Assembly (NCBI RefSeq): GCF_902498805.1
Contig: NZ_LR701579.1
Span: forward strand, 1-64,000
Direction of reading: 5' to 3'
Length of the DNA stretch: 64,000 nt
Source of the DNA: Imperialibacter sp. EC-SDR9
GTDB lineage: Bacteria > Bacteroidota > Bacteroidia > Cytophagales > Cyclobacteriaceae
Part shown: positions 1 to 9,462 of the stretch, piece by piece
How positions within the stretch are numbered: position 1 is the stretch's first letter
Layout of the letters: every line of letters starts with the position of its first letter
The notes under the pieces: model-generated
Seen by the model: the letters and a program-made list of their open reading frames with translations, nothing else
Told to the model about the DNA's origin: nothing
The model's database searches: none
Made by a program: the position numbers and the translations under genes

Positions 1-121
1 TGTCAGATAGAACCATGTGCTTTGCTTGTATATCTTTGAATGTCAGATACTTAAATATAAACAAGCGCACTGGTTTTATCTATTTTTCCTCCCCAATATT
101 TCAACGTTTTATTAATCGAAC

Positions 122-403
122 TCAGGTTATCAGGTAGATTTTACCCAAAGTGCGATGCAATACCACTCTTTTCCTCAACTTTTCAGAAAACTGAAAAACG
201 CCGGTAAGGAGGGCGATTCCCCCAAAGCTGATGTGCATGTAAAACGCCAGGAGCCAGAAAAAGCTTGTTCTCAGCACCTCGGGTTTTTGAGCAGGGAAAC
301 CTCTGTCAGGAGTGAAGCTCAAATACGAAAAAGCATAGCCTGCAACGCTAATGGAAAGAAACACAAGCAAGCCCCATAAGATAATTTTAATCCTTTTATT
401 CAT
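122..403 (-). pseudogene. Truncated DUF2306-like membrane protein
   Basis: The 93-residue product has a hydrophobic N-terminal helix, a second membrane segment at about residues 45-70, and the LHRTLGKIY motif that in DUF2306 proteins precedes several more helices. Family members are usually about 200 residues. Here the frame stops three codons after GKIY, and I see no hydrophobic continuation in any minus-strand frame between 1 and 121. The gene therefore looks 3'-truncated, by deletion or rearrangement. It lies just downstream of the AraC regulator in the same direction. The family call rests on the motif and the helix pattern. Function is unknown. Confidence 0.55.
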
Positions 404-446
404 GAGTTTTTTCAGCCAAATAAGTGCTTTTCAAAAACGTTATCGC

Positions 447-464
447 CTCATCCGGTAGGATGAG
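447..464 (-). terminator. Hairpin downstream of the AraC regulator
   Basis: CTCATCC and GGATGAG form a perfect 7-bp stem with a GGTA loop between the AraC stop and the DUF2306 remnant. Read on the minus strand it is followed, about ten bases later, by a short T run. It may be a weak intrinsic terminator. Confidence 0.35.
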
Positions 465-466
465 AC

Positions 467-1609
467 CTAATGTTGATGAATCTTTTGATGGCGTTCCCGA
501 TGTTCACTTGGGCTGATGCCTGCATATTCTTTAAAAACCCGATTGAAGGATGCCTTGGAATTGAAACCGCTGTCAAGGCCAATACCCAGCAAACTAAAAT
601 GTGCGAAGTCTTCGGAAACAAGCTTTTCTTTTGCCGCTTCCACCCGTAGCTGATTGACAAGTGAGTAGAAAGTCAGGCCTTCCTCACTACCTATCGCTTG
701 TGAAATATAATGCCGTGGTTTGTCAAGCGCTTTTGCCAGATCGTCCAACGTGAGGTTTTGTCCCAGGTACAGCTTTTGTTTCGCCAGCAGCATTTTTATT
801 TCGTCAAGCAACGCCTTCTCATCGTCGGATTTGAGCCCTGACTTTTTATACCGCTCTACAGTGACAGCCTCTTCGCTAGCCATGTCTTGTGAAATATATT
901 TCACAAGAATGTTTTCATACTTCAAACCATGGTAGCCTAGAAAAAGCACAAATAAGCTTACGGCAATAAAAATGTAGTAGTTGTTATTGTCAGGTAAACG
1001 AGCGTCTGCAATTTGGCAGTAGGCGTAGGTCCCCAGCACCACGGCCCAGATGCCAGCAAGGCCCCAGGAAAGCCGCTGCAGCCATAGTAGGTTAATCCTC
1101 TCAGTGGAGGAGAAAAAGTCCCTGAGGCCACTTCTGAACCGTTTCAGTCGAACAAGGAGAAAAATGACGTAGACGGGGCCTGAATACAGCGTGAGAAAAT
1201 TACCCAGCACTGCCTGCCATGGTGGGTTTTGCCACAAGGTAGAGGCAAATTGAGCTTTCTCCTCAGGAGGACTTAGGTAAAAGTCATAGATAGAGACATT
1301 CAGAAATACAAATGGCACAAAATGGATCAACCACCAGGGATTGAATCGCTTGGCACCAGAAAGCAGGGCAGCAGCGTAAATCCACAAAAATGGCCCTTCT
1401 GCTATGGGCATAAACCAGCTGAAGCCAAGGAGATGAGGATGTTGGCTGGTAAAGCCAGAGTAATCCCAATAGAAGCCCAGGAGGTGAAGCCCAATAAAAA
1501 TTAGCCAAATCAGGAGAATGTTGTCTGCGATGGACTTGTCCTTTTTTCTACCCAAAAGCAGGGCAAAGAAGAACGCCTGAGCAATGCCCACAATGAAAAG
1601 AAAATCCAT
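467..1609 (-). CDS. Membrane-anchored AraC-family transcriptional regulator
   Basis: The 380-residue protein has about seven predicted membrane helices in residues 1-235. A cytoplasmic linker follows, then a C-terminal AraC-type double helix-turn-helix (about 275-375). The second helix-turn-helix carries the family signature GFNSKASFNRVFKEYAG starting near residue 348. This 7TM-plus-AraC layout is common in Bacteroidota and suggests that a membrane or periplasmic signal is passed to DNA. The ligand and targets are unknown. The adjacent sugar-porter gene, 34 bp upstream in the same direction, is a plausible target. Confidence 0.85.
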   Translation of the reverse strand: MDFLFIVGIAQAFFFALLLGRKKDKSIADNILLIWLIFIGLHLLGFYWDYSGFTSQHPHLLGFSWFMPIAEGPFLWIYAAALLSGAKRFNPWWLIHFVPFVFLNVSIYDFYLSPPEEKAQFASTLWQNPPWQAVLGNFLTLYSGPVYVIFLLVRLKRFRSGLRDFFSSTERINLLWLQRLSWGLAGIWAVVLGTYAYCQIADARLPDNNNYYIFIAVSLFVLFLGYHGLKYENILVKYISQDMASEEAVTVERYKKSGLKSDDEKALLDEIKMLLAKQKLYLGQNLTLDDLAKALDKPRHYISQAIGSEEGLTFYSLVNQLRVEAAKEKLVSEDFAHFSLLGIGLDSGFNSKASFNRVFKEYAGISPSEHRERHQKIHQH

Positions 1610-1643
1610 ACAGTAAATTGCCGATTGTCGATCGAAATGTCAA

Positions 1644-2972
1644 TCAAGATTTCGTGATACCAAAATCCTGCTGAATCTCCTCCAGTGATCGTCCTTTTGT
1701 CTCTGGCATCATAAAAATCACGAACACTAGCTGCAGCACCATCATGAAAGCGAAAAAGAAAAAGACGAGTCCCGGGTTGCCTAGCCCGCTCATCATGGCT
1801 GGCATGAATTGCGATACCAGTGCCGCCAGCACCCAGTGCGTGGAACTGCCAAACGACTGACCGAACGCCCTGAGGTGTGTGGGGAATACTTCAGATATGA
1901 ATACCCAGATAACTGTGCCTTGGCCAATTGCATGAGCGGCTATAAAAAGGAACAGAAATACAGGAACGGCCATTCCTTGCCACTGCTGAAAAAAGGCTAT
2001 CCCAACAAGGCTCAGCGAAATGATATACCCGAAGGAGCAAATATACATCAGCACTTTGCGGCCCACTTTGTCGATCAGGTAAAGACCAAGAAGCGTAAAA
2101 ATCATGTTAGTAATGCCAATGCCGATGCTGCTGAGCAGAGCAGTGCTGGTACCTAAACCTGCGGCTTCAAAGATCCGGGGGGAGTAGTAGAGAAAGGCGT
2201 TGATGCCTGACAGCTGATTAAAAAAAGCAATCAGAAAGGCGAGTATTAGCGGAAACCTGTATTTGTTCTGAAAGATAGACTCTCCGGCGTGCCGGGTTTC
2301 GTCTTCCTTGGTGGCCAGCACCAGCTCCTTTTCATCAGTTCCGATTTTCTTTAAAATGGCGATAGCCCCTTCTTTGTCGCCTTTGTGAACGTATAACCAG
2401 CGGGGGCTTTCCGGCAACGAAAAGGTGGATGCCAGGTAAATGAATGCAGGAAGCGCTTCCATGCCCACCATCCAACGCCAGGAGTTTTCACCGATATCTT
2501 TCAGCAGGTAGTTCGATACAAATGCGAGCAGGATACCAAAAACGATATTGAATTGATACAATGCCACCAGCTTGCCTCGCTTGTCGGCGGGGGCAATTTC
2601 AGAGATGTAGGCTGGTGCCGCAACGGTTGAAATGCCGATGCCAAGGCCGCCAATGAACCTGAATATTCCAAACGACCAGGGATCCCAGGCAAGCGCTGAG
2701 CCCAATGCTGATGCCAGGTAGAGGACACCAATCCAGAAAAGCGTCTTTTTTCGGCCAAACAAGTCGGTGGGATACCCGCCAAATAAGGCTCCCAGCACGG
2801 TGCCCCATAGGGCTGCCGATATCACCACCGAGCCATGAAAGAGGTCAGATGTTTTCCAAAGTGCTTGCAGCTGTTGTTCGGCACCAGAGATCACAACGGT
2901 GTCAAATCCAAACAAAAGCCCCCCAAGGGCGGCCACAACGGAACTTACAAGCAGGTAGCGATTGGTCTTCAT
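1644..2972 (-). CDS. Sugar porter family MFS transporter
   Basis: The 442-residue protein has twelve predicted membrane helices and the sugar-porter (XylE/GLUT-like) motifs: GRKK after helix 2, the RFIGGLGIGIST and ISEIAP region, PESPRWLY after helix 6, and the C-terminal PETKGRSLEEIQ. It probably imports a monosaccharide by proton symport through the inner membrane. The exact sugar cannot be told from sequence. No sugar kinase or isomerase gene is adjacent. It may be co-transcribed with the AraC regulator downstream. Confidence 0.88.
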   Translation of the reverse strand: MKTNRYLLVSSVVAALGGLLFGFDTVVISGAEQQLQALWKTSDLFHGSVVISAALWGTVLGALFGGYPTDLFGRKKTLFWIGVLYLASALGSALAWDPWSFGIFRFIGGLGIGISTVAAPAYISEIAPADKRGKLVALYQFNIVFGILLAFVSNYLLKDIGENSWRWMVGMEALPAFIYLASTFSLPESPRWLYVHKGDKEGAIAILKKIGTDEKELVLATKEDETRHAGESIFQNKYRFPLILAFLIAFFNQLSGINAFLYYSPRIFEAAGLGTSTALLSSIGIGITNMIFTLLGLYLIDKVGRKVLMYICSFGYIISLSLVGIAFFQQWQGMAVPVFLFLFIAAHAIGQGTVIWVFISEVFPTHLRAFGQSFGSSTHWVLAALVSQFMPAMMSGLGNPGLVFFFFAFMMVLQLVFVIFMMPETKGRSLEEIQQDFGITKS

Positions 2973-3167
2973 GCAAAGGGTGTTAAGCAGGTGTTTTTGT
3001 TCAAGCCCCGTAAAATAGGAAAATAGATTGATTTGACTGAATGTTATTGGGCTTAGTTACCACAGCTGTTTTTTTAATGGGGCTAAAATACCTGATTTTG
3101 TTATGGGGCTACGCAACCCTTTTCAAAGCTGGCTTGTCCTCCGGATAGTCAACAGCAAATATCAATT

Positions 3168-4445
3168 ATGAAAGGAATGAAAATACACGCTTCGATTTTT
3201 TTACTTGGGCTGGCTTTTATCCATGGGTGCGACGTGCTTGAAACCGACTCATTGCCTGAGCCTGATGCCTCCGCTTCTACCGACCTGGTTACATTGTCTG
3301 GCGGTGCTATCGTTTTTTCACTGACTGACATTGTAAACCCTACGTCCGATGCTACGTCACAAATTACCCTGGGACCGTCGTCCGGTAAACTCGAGTCTTT
3401 AGGAGGGCAGCTATTCAGGTATGTTCCCAATTTCTCATCTACCGGTGCAGACAAAGCAGTATTCAAAACTACCTTTAGCGGCAGATCAACGCAACGCCTC
3501 GATACCATCAATTTTGAGGTGAAGTCAGTAAGCAATGCTCAGGATTCACTCGGCCTGCCCTGCACCATTATTGCTGCCGACGACTATCGTATGATCAGAA
3601 CGGAAAGCCCTGTTGAAATTGACGTGCTAAGCAACGACTACATATGTTCTGCGCTTTCATTGCCAAGCTCTCCGATATCCATTCTTCAGCTACCTAAATA
3701 TGGTACTATCAGTGTCAGCGAAAGAGGTTTTACGTTTACTAAGCAGCCATCTATTACTTCGAAAGTCGACACTGTTATTTACAAAGTTTGTTCTTCGGGA
3801 AGCAGCCCGGTTTGCGCATGGGGCTTGGTTTATCTGGAATTAGGCGATGTAGCGGGCCCGTGTAATAGTGATATCACTCTGGGTGATGACCACATTGTGT
3901 TTACGCAGGCGACCACCGGCACATTGGTAATTAGTGTGTTTGAGAACGACACCATATGCGATCCGACCAAGATTAAGTCGTTCAACATTACGCAGCAACC
4001 AGAGTTTGGCGCCGCTGCTGTCCTTCAATTGGACAGCGGAATTGTTACCTACGAGCTTTTTGATAACGATTTTATTGGCGAGGATAAATTCACCTATACG
4101 GTTTGTGATACGAATAATCAATGCTACTCAGCCGAAGTGTATGTGACAAAAAGTGCGTGTTTCATCACAGCAAGGGACGATCATTTTTACATTTCCGACA
4201 CGCTCCATGTTGACGCCGACCAAGCCATATTTGAGATTCTTTTTAACGACCAGCTGTGTAGTGAAGATCTCCTGCCTGTCATACTAATGGAGCCTCAGCA
4301 TGGTTCCGCCGTGATCGATCAGAACAACCATCTGGTGTATAGTGACTTCTCTTCCCTTGAGCAGCTGGATAGTTTGAGCTATAGGCTGTGCAGTGGATCC
4401 GACACTTGCAGTGAGGCAACTGTATTAATACAGAGAGAAAACTAG
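3168..4445 (+). CDS. Lipoprotein with repeated cadherin/Ig-like domains
   Basis: The 425-residue protein starts with a lipoprotein signal peptide, with lipobox cysteine in AFIHGC near residue 21. At least three repeats of about 90 residues follow, each of the form 'DDxxxI...VLxND..C....L......P.HG.......YxVC...C..A.V'. This pattern matches tandem cadherin-like/Ig-like (Big_9 type) domains. The paired cysteines suggest disulphides and an exported location. ATG codons lie at 3168 and 3177, and either would serve. It is followed 69 bp later by an ECF sigma factor and may belong to that regulon. No enzymatic domain is visible. Confidence 0.7.
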   Translation: MKGMKIHASIFLLGLAFIHGCDVLETDSLPEPDASASTDLVTLSGGAIVFSLTDIVNPTSDATSQITLGPSSGKLESLGGQLFRYVPNFSSTGADKAVFKTTFSGRSTQRLDTINFEVKSVSNAQDSLGLPCTIIAADDYRMIRTESPVEIDVLSNDYICSALSLPSSPISILQLPKYGTISVSERGFTFTKQPSITSKVDTVIYKVCSSGSSPVCAWGLVYLELGDVAGPCNSDITLGDDHIVFTQATTGTLVISVFENDTICDPTKIKSFNITQQPEFGAAAVLQLDSGIVTYELFDNDFIGEDKFTYTVCDTNNQCYSAEVYVTKSACFITARDDHFYISDTLHVDADQAIFEILFNDQLCSEDLLPVILMEPQHGSAVIDQNNHLVYSDFSSLEQLDSLSYRLCSGSDTCSEATVLIQREN

Positions 4446-4514
4446 AGGAGTAAAACAATTGATAGCACAAAGGCTGGGAGTGTACACTTCTGGCCTTTCA
4501 CTGTAAAAAGTCTG

Positions 4515-5066
4515 GTGACGGAAGAAATAGTAAAAAAGTGTATCAAAAATGACAGGAAGGCACAGGAGGCCTTCTATAACCACTTTAAAAGGCAGGTAAT
4601 GGGAGTGTGCGTCCGTTATGCAGTCGATCAGGAGGAAGCAAGTGATATTTTCCAGGATGCTTTCGTGAAGATCTTTCTAAAGCTAAAAGGGGTAAAAGAT
4701 GTGGTAGCGTTGCCGGCCTGGGTGAAACAGGTAACGGTGACGACAGCCATCAACCACTTTCACAAGACTAAAAGGCACAAGTACGATGCGAACCTCGATG
4801 AGATAGAAGAGACAGAAGGCGCCGACTACAAATTGCTGGTACAGCAAACGGACAATGAGGCGCTGGTGGGGCTGGTGAATACCCTACCGCCAGGATATAA
4901 AATGGTGTTCAATCTCTATGTGGTAGAGGGATATACGCATCCTGAAATTGCCGACAAACTTGGGATCTCGGAGAATACGTCCAAATCGCAGCTGAGCAGG
5001 GCAAAGGCGATGCTTCGGATTCTGTTAGAAAAAAGAGGAATTAAAAGCCTGACCAATTATGCATAA
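4515..5066 (+). CDS. ECF-type RNA polymerase sigma-70 factor
   Basis: The 183-residue protein has sigma region 2 at about 15-80 (FYNHFKRQVMG, then EEASDIFQDAFVKIF). Region 4 lies at about 120-175 (LPPGYKMVFNLYVVEGYTH, then EIADKLGISENTSKSQLSRA). The start is GTG at 4515; no in-frame ATG lies upstream before a stop. The stop overlaps the next gene by 8 bases, which implies translational coupling to its putative anti-sigma partner. It should direct RNA polymerase to a small regulon, possibly including the neighbouring lipoprotein gene. Confidence 0.92.
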   Translation: MTEEIVKKCIKNDRKAQEAFYNHFKRQVMGVCVRYAVDQEEASDIFQDAFVKIFLKLKGVKDVVALPAWVKQVTVTTAINHFHKTKRHKYDANLDEIEETEGADYKLLVQQTDNEALVGLVNTLPPGYKMVFNLYVVEGYTHPEIADKLGISENTSKSQLSRAKAMLRILLEKRGIKSLTNYA

Positions 5067-6390
5067 CGATGAGTTAGATAAGCTAATAGGAGACAGACTA
5101 TCGGGGTTTGAACTGGATCCGGACAACAGCTCCTTTGACAAAATAGTGAGGGGCGTGGCTAATGCCAGGCGCCGGATGTTCTATCAGTACGCTGCTGCCG
5201 CTTCGTTGGCGCTGTTGCTCACTGTTGGAGCAGGCTACTGGTGGATGCAGGAAACGCCGGTGTCAGCTGTTACTGGTCCGGAGGAAGTTGGCCTGCAAGA
5301 AAGTCAAATCGCAGGGGAGAAGGCGAAGCAAGTTGCTGGAAAGGGGGCAGAAGAGGCGTCGAAGGAGATGAAAGTTGAAGGAGAAACGGGCCAGGACGAG
5401 GCGTTGGACAATGTGGGTAAGGAGGTCGAAGGTAGTATCGATGGTTCCAGCCGCTCTGGTGCCCCGATTACCGATAGGAGTGATGAAAAGGAAACGTCGG
5501 GTGGAGAGGAGACCAAAGAAGTTGCTCGACATGTAGCCGTAGCAATTGAGAATGAAGAATCGAATGTTGCTGGAGGTGAAAACAGTATAGGTAGAGAACG
5601 GGTTAACTTTTCTTCGGCGCCAGCTCCAAAACAGTGGGCGTCCAGTTCGCTGTTTCCGCCAACCCCGGGTTTTCGGTTTATTCTGCATGTCAGCCCAACA
5701 AATGAAGGTCAGCCCGTTGTGGTAAAGCCGGAGCGAGAAAGAAGATGGGCTGTTTATGCGGAAGCGATGCCCTTCTTTAGTTACAATATTTTTGAGGTAA
5801 ACACCACGGATGAAATCTTGATTACTAACGTGCAGCAGGTACCCGGATTTTCGCTGGAAAGGCTTGGAGTGAGAGGTGAGGTGGGCGTGGAGTATGCGAT
5901 TAACCGAAAGATACACATACAAACCGGTGTGATGATGTATAGTCGGAATCAGGAGGCTAACCTGATTGTTGGAAAAGTCGATTCTGTCATTGTTTCAAAA
6001 AAGGCGGACAACTATAACCTGACTCCGGTTTACATGAGTGACACCCTTAACATGTCAGTTGATATACTGAACCTGGGCCTATTGGTTGGCGTACAGTTTA
6101 GGCTAAATGATGGCAAAATAAGGCAATGGGTGGGTGTAAGCGCAGAAATGCACAAGGGGCTGAAGAGGAATATCACCTTCGATCAGCTTGTGAGTCAAGA
6201 GAGATCTGCCGGATACTATTCTTTTGCCAATCTGTTTTACCGGGCCGAGTACCCGTGGAAGCCCAGGGCGACCTTCTTTCTTCAACCCACCTTCAATTAT
6301 TCGCTTTACATGGGCGAACGGTTGGCGACACCTGTGAATGTACGGCCCTATGGGTTGGGTGCAAGCCTGGGCATTCGGGTATATCTGTAG
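5059..6390 (+). CDS. Putative anti-sigma/outer-membrane beta-barrel hybrid protein
   Basis: The 443-residue product starts with a short cytoplasmic stretch (residues 1-43), then one strong transmembrane helix (about 44-63). A long acidic, Glu/Gly/Lys-rich low-complexity linker covers about 65-195. The C-terminal half (about 235-443) has alternating beta strands like small outer-membrane beta-barrels (PorT/OmpW-type). Overlap with the sigma gene and the N-terminal layout argue for an anti-sigma role. The fused barrel-like domain is odd for an inner-membrane protein and might sit in the periplasm. No zinc anti-sigma motif is seen. Function is inferred from context. Confidence 0.6.
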   Translation: MHNDELDKLIGDRLSGFELDPDNSSFDKIVRGVANARRRMFYQYAAAASLALLLTVGAGYWWMQETPVSAVTGPEEVGLQESQIAGEKAKQVAGKGAEEASKEMKVEGETGQDEALDNVGKEVEGSIDGSSRSGAPITDRSDEKETSGGEETKEVARHVAVAIENEESNVAGGENSIGRERVNFSSAPAPKQWASSSLFPPTPGFRFILHVSPTNEGQPVVVKPERERRWAVYAEAMPFFSYNIFEVNTTDEILITNVQQVPGFSLERLGVRGEVGVEYAINRKIHIQTGVMMYSRNQEANLIVGKVDSVIVSKKADNYNLTPVYMSDTLNMSVDILNLGLLVGVQFRLNDGKIRQWVGVSAEMHKGLKRNITFDQLVSQERSAGYYSFANLFYRAEYPWKPRATFFLQPTFNYSLYMGERLATPVNVRPYGLGASLGIRVYL

Positions 6391-6536
6391 AGGTGAAGAC
6401 ACTCTTTTTTCTGAAAAATGGAAACAGAGAATTCAGCTAGCTCGGCCACTAGTAATCGCTATGACCTGTCCGTAGATTTTTGTCGGGAAACAAACAAAGT
6501 TTTCCTTACCTTCCTCACCTGATCAATCGGAACAAC

Positions 6537-7913
6537 ATGAAATTTAGACTTTGCTACCTCCTTTTTGCTTTTGTTGTTGTACTAAGCAAGCAGCCTGTCG
6601 AAGCCCAGCCCGCTCAGGTGCCACCAGCACAAGACCTGCGCATGTATGACATCGCAAAGGCCGTTTCTTCCGCAAGAATAGAAAAAGACGTCAGGACTTT
6701 GGCTGGCTTTGGTACCAGAAGCACTCTTTCGGATACAGTTTCAGCGACGAGGGGCATTGGAGCTGCCCGCAGGTGGATCAAAGCTGAGTTCGATAAAATA
6801 TCGAAGGACTGCGCTGGGTGCCTTACAGTCACTTATCAGCACAACAAGGTGCCGGCAGATAAGTTTGCCCGCATCAAAGAGCCAACTGTCGTTACTAATG
6901 TAATTGCGATTCAAAAAGGAACAGTGAATCCAAATAGCTACATCATTATGTCGGCCGATATTGACTCAAGAGCCTCAGACGTGATGGATGGAAAAATAGA
7001 TGCCCCGGGTGCGAACGACAATGCTTCTGGCATGGCCGGCGCCATTGAGGCGGCCAGGGTGCTCAGCAAGTATAAGTTTCCGAATAGTATCATCTATGTA
7101 GGCCTTTCAGGTGAGGAGCAGGGTCTTGTGGGGGGCACCTACATGGCCGAAATGGCCAAAGAGCAAGGTTGGGACATCATTGGCGTGATGAATAACGACA
7201 TGATAGGCAACATCGAAGGGGTAGATGGAGTGATTGATAACCGCACATTCAGGATCTTCTCTGAGCCTACGCCTGTGACAGAAACCGATGAAGAAAGAGG
7301 AAGTCGTCGTTTTTATGGCGGAGAGGTGGATGGTATCAGTCGCCAGCTTGCTCGATATGTACACAAGACCGTTTCCACTTACATGCCTGAGATGAACCCA
7401 ATGATGGTTTATCGCCTGGACAGGTTTGGGCGAGGTGGGCATCACCGGCCTTTTAATGATGTGGGCTATGCCGGTATAAGGATCATGGAAGCCCACGAAT
7501 ACTACCCACGCCAGCATCAGGACATCAGGGTTGAGAATGGCATTCCTTACGGCGATGTGGTGGAAGGAGTGAACTTCGACTACGCTGCCAAGCTGACTGC
7601 TGTCAATGCGATTAACCTTGCCAGCCTGGCCTGGGCACCCAAAGCACCCGCAGAAGTAAAAATTGGAGGAGCTGTTCAGCCAGCTACCAAGCTTGCCTGG
7701 TCTACAGTTGACGATCCGAACCTGGCTGGCTACAGAATTTATTGGCGAGACACTACTGTGCCGCAATGGGAGAGCAGCCGGTTTGTTGGTAAAGTGAATG
7801 AATTTACCCTGGAGGGATTTGTTATTGACAACTACTTGTTCGGAGTGGCGGCCGTTGGCAAGGATGGAAACGAAAGCCTGGTTGTATTTCCGTCATCATT
7901 GATCGGTAGATGA
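6537..7913 (+). CDS. Exported M28-family zinc aminopeptidase with C-terminal fibronectin-III-like domain
   Basis: The ATG at 6537 is preferred because it begins a clean signal peptide; an upstream in-frame TTG would add 19 unlikely residues. The product is 458 residues. The M28 metal-binding residues are recognisable: Asp in SADIDSR, Asp in GANDNASG, Glu-Glu in SGEEQGL, Asp in NNDMIG and His in MEAHEYYP. The usual first-ligand histidine (GHxDS) is replaced by Asp in ADIDS. Residues about 375-455 resemble a fibronectin type III domain. It probably cleaves peptides in the periplasm or outside the cell. Confidence 0.85.
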   Translation: MKFRLCYLLFAFVVVLSKQPVEAQPAQVPPAQDLRMYDIAKAVSSARIEKDVRTLAGFGTRSTLSDTVSATRGIGAARRWIKAEFDKISKDCAGCLTVTYQHNKVPADKFARIKEPTVVTNVIAIQKGTVNPNSYIIMSADIDSRASDVMDGKIDAPGANDNASGMAGAIEAARVLSKYKFPNSIIYVGLSGEEQGLVGGTYMAEMAKEQGWDIIGVMNNDMIGNIEGVDGVIDNRTFRIFSEPTPVTETDEERGSRRFYGGEVDGISRQLARYVHKTVSTYMPEMNPMMVYRLDRFGRGGHHRPFNDVGYAGIRIMEAHEYYPRQHQDIRVENGIPYGDVVEGVNFDYAAKLTAVNAINLASLAWAPKAPAEVKIGGAVQPATKLAWSTVDDPNLAGYRIYWRDTTVPQWESSRFVGKVNEFTLEGFVIDNYLFGVAAVGKDGNESLVVFPSSLIGR

Positions 7914-8014
7914 TAGTTACGAACTCCAGAGGTTTCTATAGACGAAATGTATTTTTGAGAAGGCTGTTAAAATAGTCACGTCTATTTGCCTAATTGCATT
8001 AAATTTGTCGTTTG

Positions 8015-8731
8015 ATGCGATTTTTCCTTTTCGGCGCTCTCTTGCTGGTGAATCTGCAGTATGTTAGTGCGCAGTCGTTGCAGAGTAACACCAACTTTCA
8101 ACTTTGGATAGACCCCACGGTCAATTATAGCCTTTCTACCAAAACCCGATTTTCTAGCGATGTGTACTATCGAACCAGGCTCAACGACATAGGCTGGAAG
8201 CAAACTGTTTTAAGGCCAGGCATCAGCCATTCTATATCGGAGAAGGTAACAGTGCTGGGAGGCGTTGGGTGGTTCCGTACAAAAGACCACGAGACACCAC
8301 CAAGGAACGAGATTAGATATTGGGCTGGTTTGCAGTACACACATCATTTGTTTTGGAAAGTGGACTTGCAGCACTATTTCAGAGCGGAAGAAAGGGTGTT
8401 TTATCAGGAAGGTGCCGACAACTACCAGAACCTGCGGCTTCGTTACAGGTTGGGGTTAAATTATCTTTTGAAAGAAAAAGACGAGAATGGAAAAAGTGCT
8501 CAGCTGGCACTTCAGTACGAACCTTTTTTGACCACCAACTCCGGTCATTTGAGCGATCAGTTCTTCAATACAGAGCGGCTCTATCTCGGAGTAAGTAATA
8601 GCCTTTCTCCGGCGATAAGGGTAGATGCCTACTACATGCTGCAATGGGGCAGAACGTTGAAGGCCGAGCAGTTTTATTTCACCGACCACATCATTCAGGT
8701 AAAGTTTGTATACACGATAAATCCGCTTTAG
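8015..8731 (+). CDS. DUF2490 family outer-membrane-like protein
   Basis: The ATG at 8015 follows a TTG that could also be read. The 238-residue product has a signal peptide ending near VSAQS, then continuous amphipathic beta strands. The aromatic and basic spacing (FRAEERVFYQ, LRLRYRLGLNY) is typical of DUF2490. It probably forms a small outer-membrane barrel of unknown role. It converges on the next gene, and the two stop codons share bases 8728-8731 (TTAG). Confidence 0.75.
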   Translation: MRFFLFGALLLVNLQYVSAQSLQSNTNFQLWIDPTVNYSLSTKTRFSSDVYYRTRLNDIGWKQTVLRPGISHSISEKVTVLGGVGWFRTKDHETPPRNEIRYWAGLQYTHHLFWKVDLQHYFRAEERVFYQEGADNYQNLRLRYRLGLNYLLKEKDENGKSAQLALQYEPFLTTNSGHLSDQFFNTERLYLGVSNSLSPAIRVDAYYMLQWGRTLKAEQFYFTDHIIQVKFVYTINPL

Positions 8732-9462
8732 AACCTGAAAAGGCGAGTAAAAAGTGGAAAAGAGACCGGAAAGCTGCCGGGAAGACCTTTAGCTTTCAGT
8801 TCTTTGATAAATGGGGTGACGGGGTTCTCGCCCCTTTCTTTGATGTAATTACCCACCGACGACCAGGTGTTAAGGTATCCCTCAAGGATATTTATATCCC
8901 ATTCGTAAGTCATCTGCATATTTTCGGAGAGCCTCAGTTCTCTGAAAGGAATAGAGATATCGGCATAGCTATTGTCGATGTGTTCTCTTTCAGCATCCCA
9001 ATAGGGGCCAACTACCTTGCTGTAGAAATGATCGACCGCTGGCTGATAAGCGGGGGGGAGCTGTATCAGGCCGTAGCCCCAGGTGGCCAACAAAGCCCCA
9101 GGTTTGGCTACTCTGGTTACCTCATCACAGAATTTGTCTACCTGAAACCAGTGAATGGCCTGCGCTACAGTGATCAAATCGATGGAGGTGTCTGAAATTT
9201 GTGGAGCTGCTTCGTCTGCCACAAAACTGCTTAGGTTGGGCATGTTTGGCACCTTCATCAGTTGTTTTATGCTGATATCCGTCGCATACACTTTGTTGAA
9301 TTTACCTGCCAATACGGCCGCCACTTGTCCATTGCCAGTGCCGGCATCCCAGGCAGCGTCGAACGCCTTTGTATGTGTGTAGAGATGATTGAAAAGAGTC
9401 TCAGGGTACTTGGGTCTGAAGGCGGCATAGCCGCTGGCTTTGTCAGAAAATCGATCTTTCAT
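8728..9462 (-). CDS. Class I SAM-dependent methyltransferase
   Basis: The 244-residue protein has a Rossmann-type methyltransferase fold. The SAM-binding motif DAGTGNGQVAAVLA lies near residues 38-51, and an acidic motif II (VYATDIS) follows. Later, DLITVAQAIHWF resembles the Methyltransf_11 family. The ATG at 9462 is chosen over an in-frame TTG at 9474. The substrate cannot be predicted; relatives act on small molecules or quinone precursors. Confidence 0.85.
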   Translation of the reverse strand: MKDRFSDKASGYAAFRPKYPETLFNHLYTHTKAFDAAWDAGTGNGQVAAVLAGKFNKVYATDISIKQLMKVPNMPNLSSFVADEAAPQISDTSIDLITVAQAIHWFQVDKFCDEVTRVAKPGALLATWGYGLIQLPPAYQPAVDHFYSKVVGPYWDAEREHIDNSYADISIPFRELRLSENMQMTYEWDINILEGYLNTWSSVGNYIKERGENPVTPFIKELKAKGLPGSFPVSFPLFTRLFRF

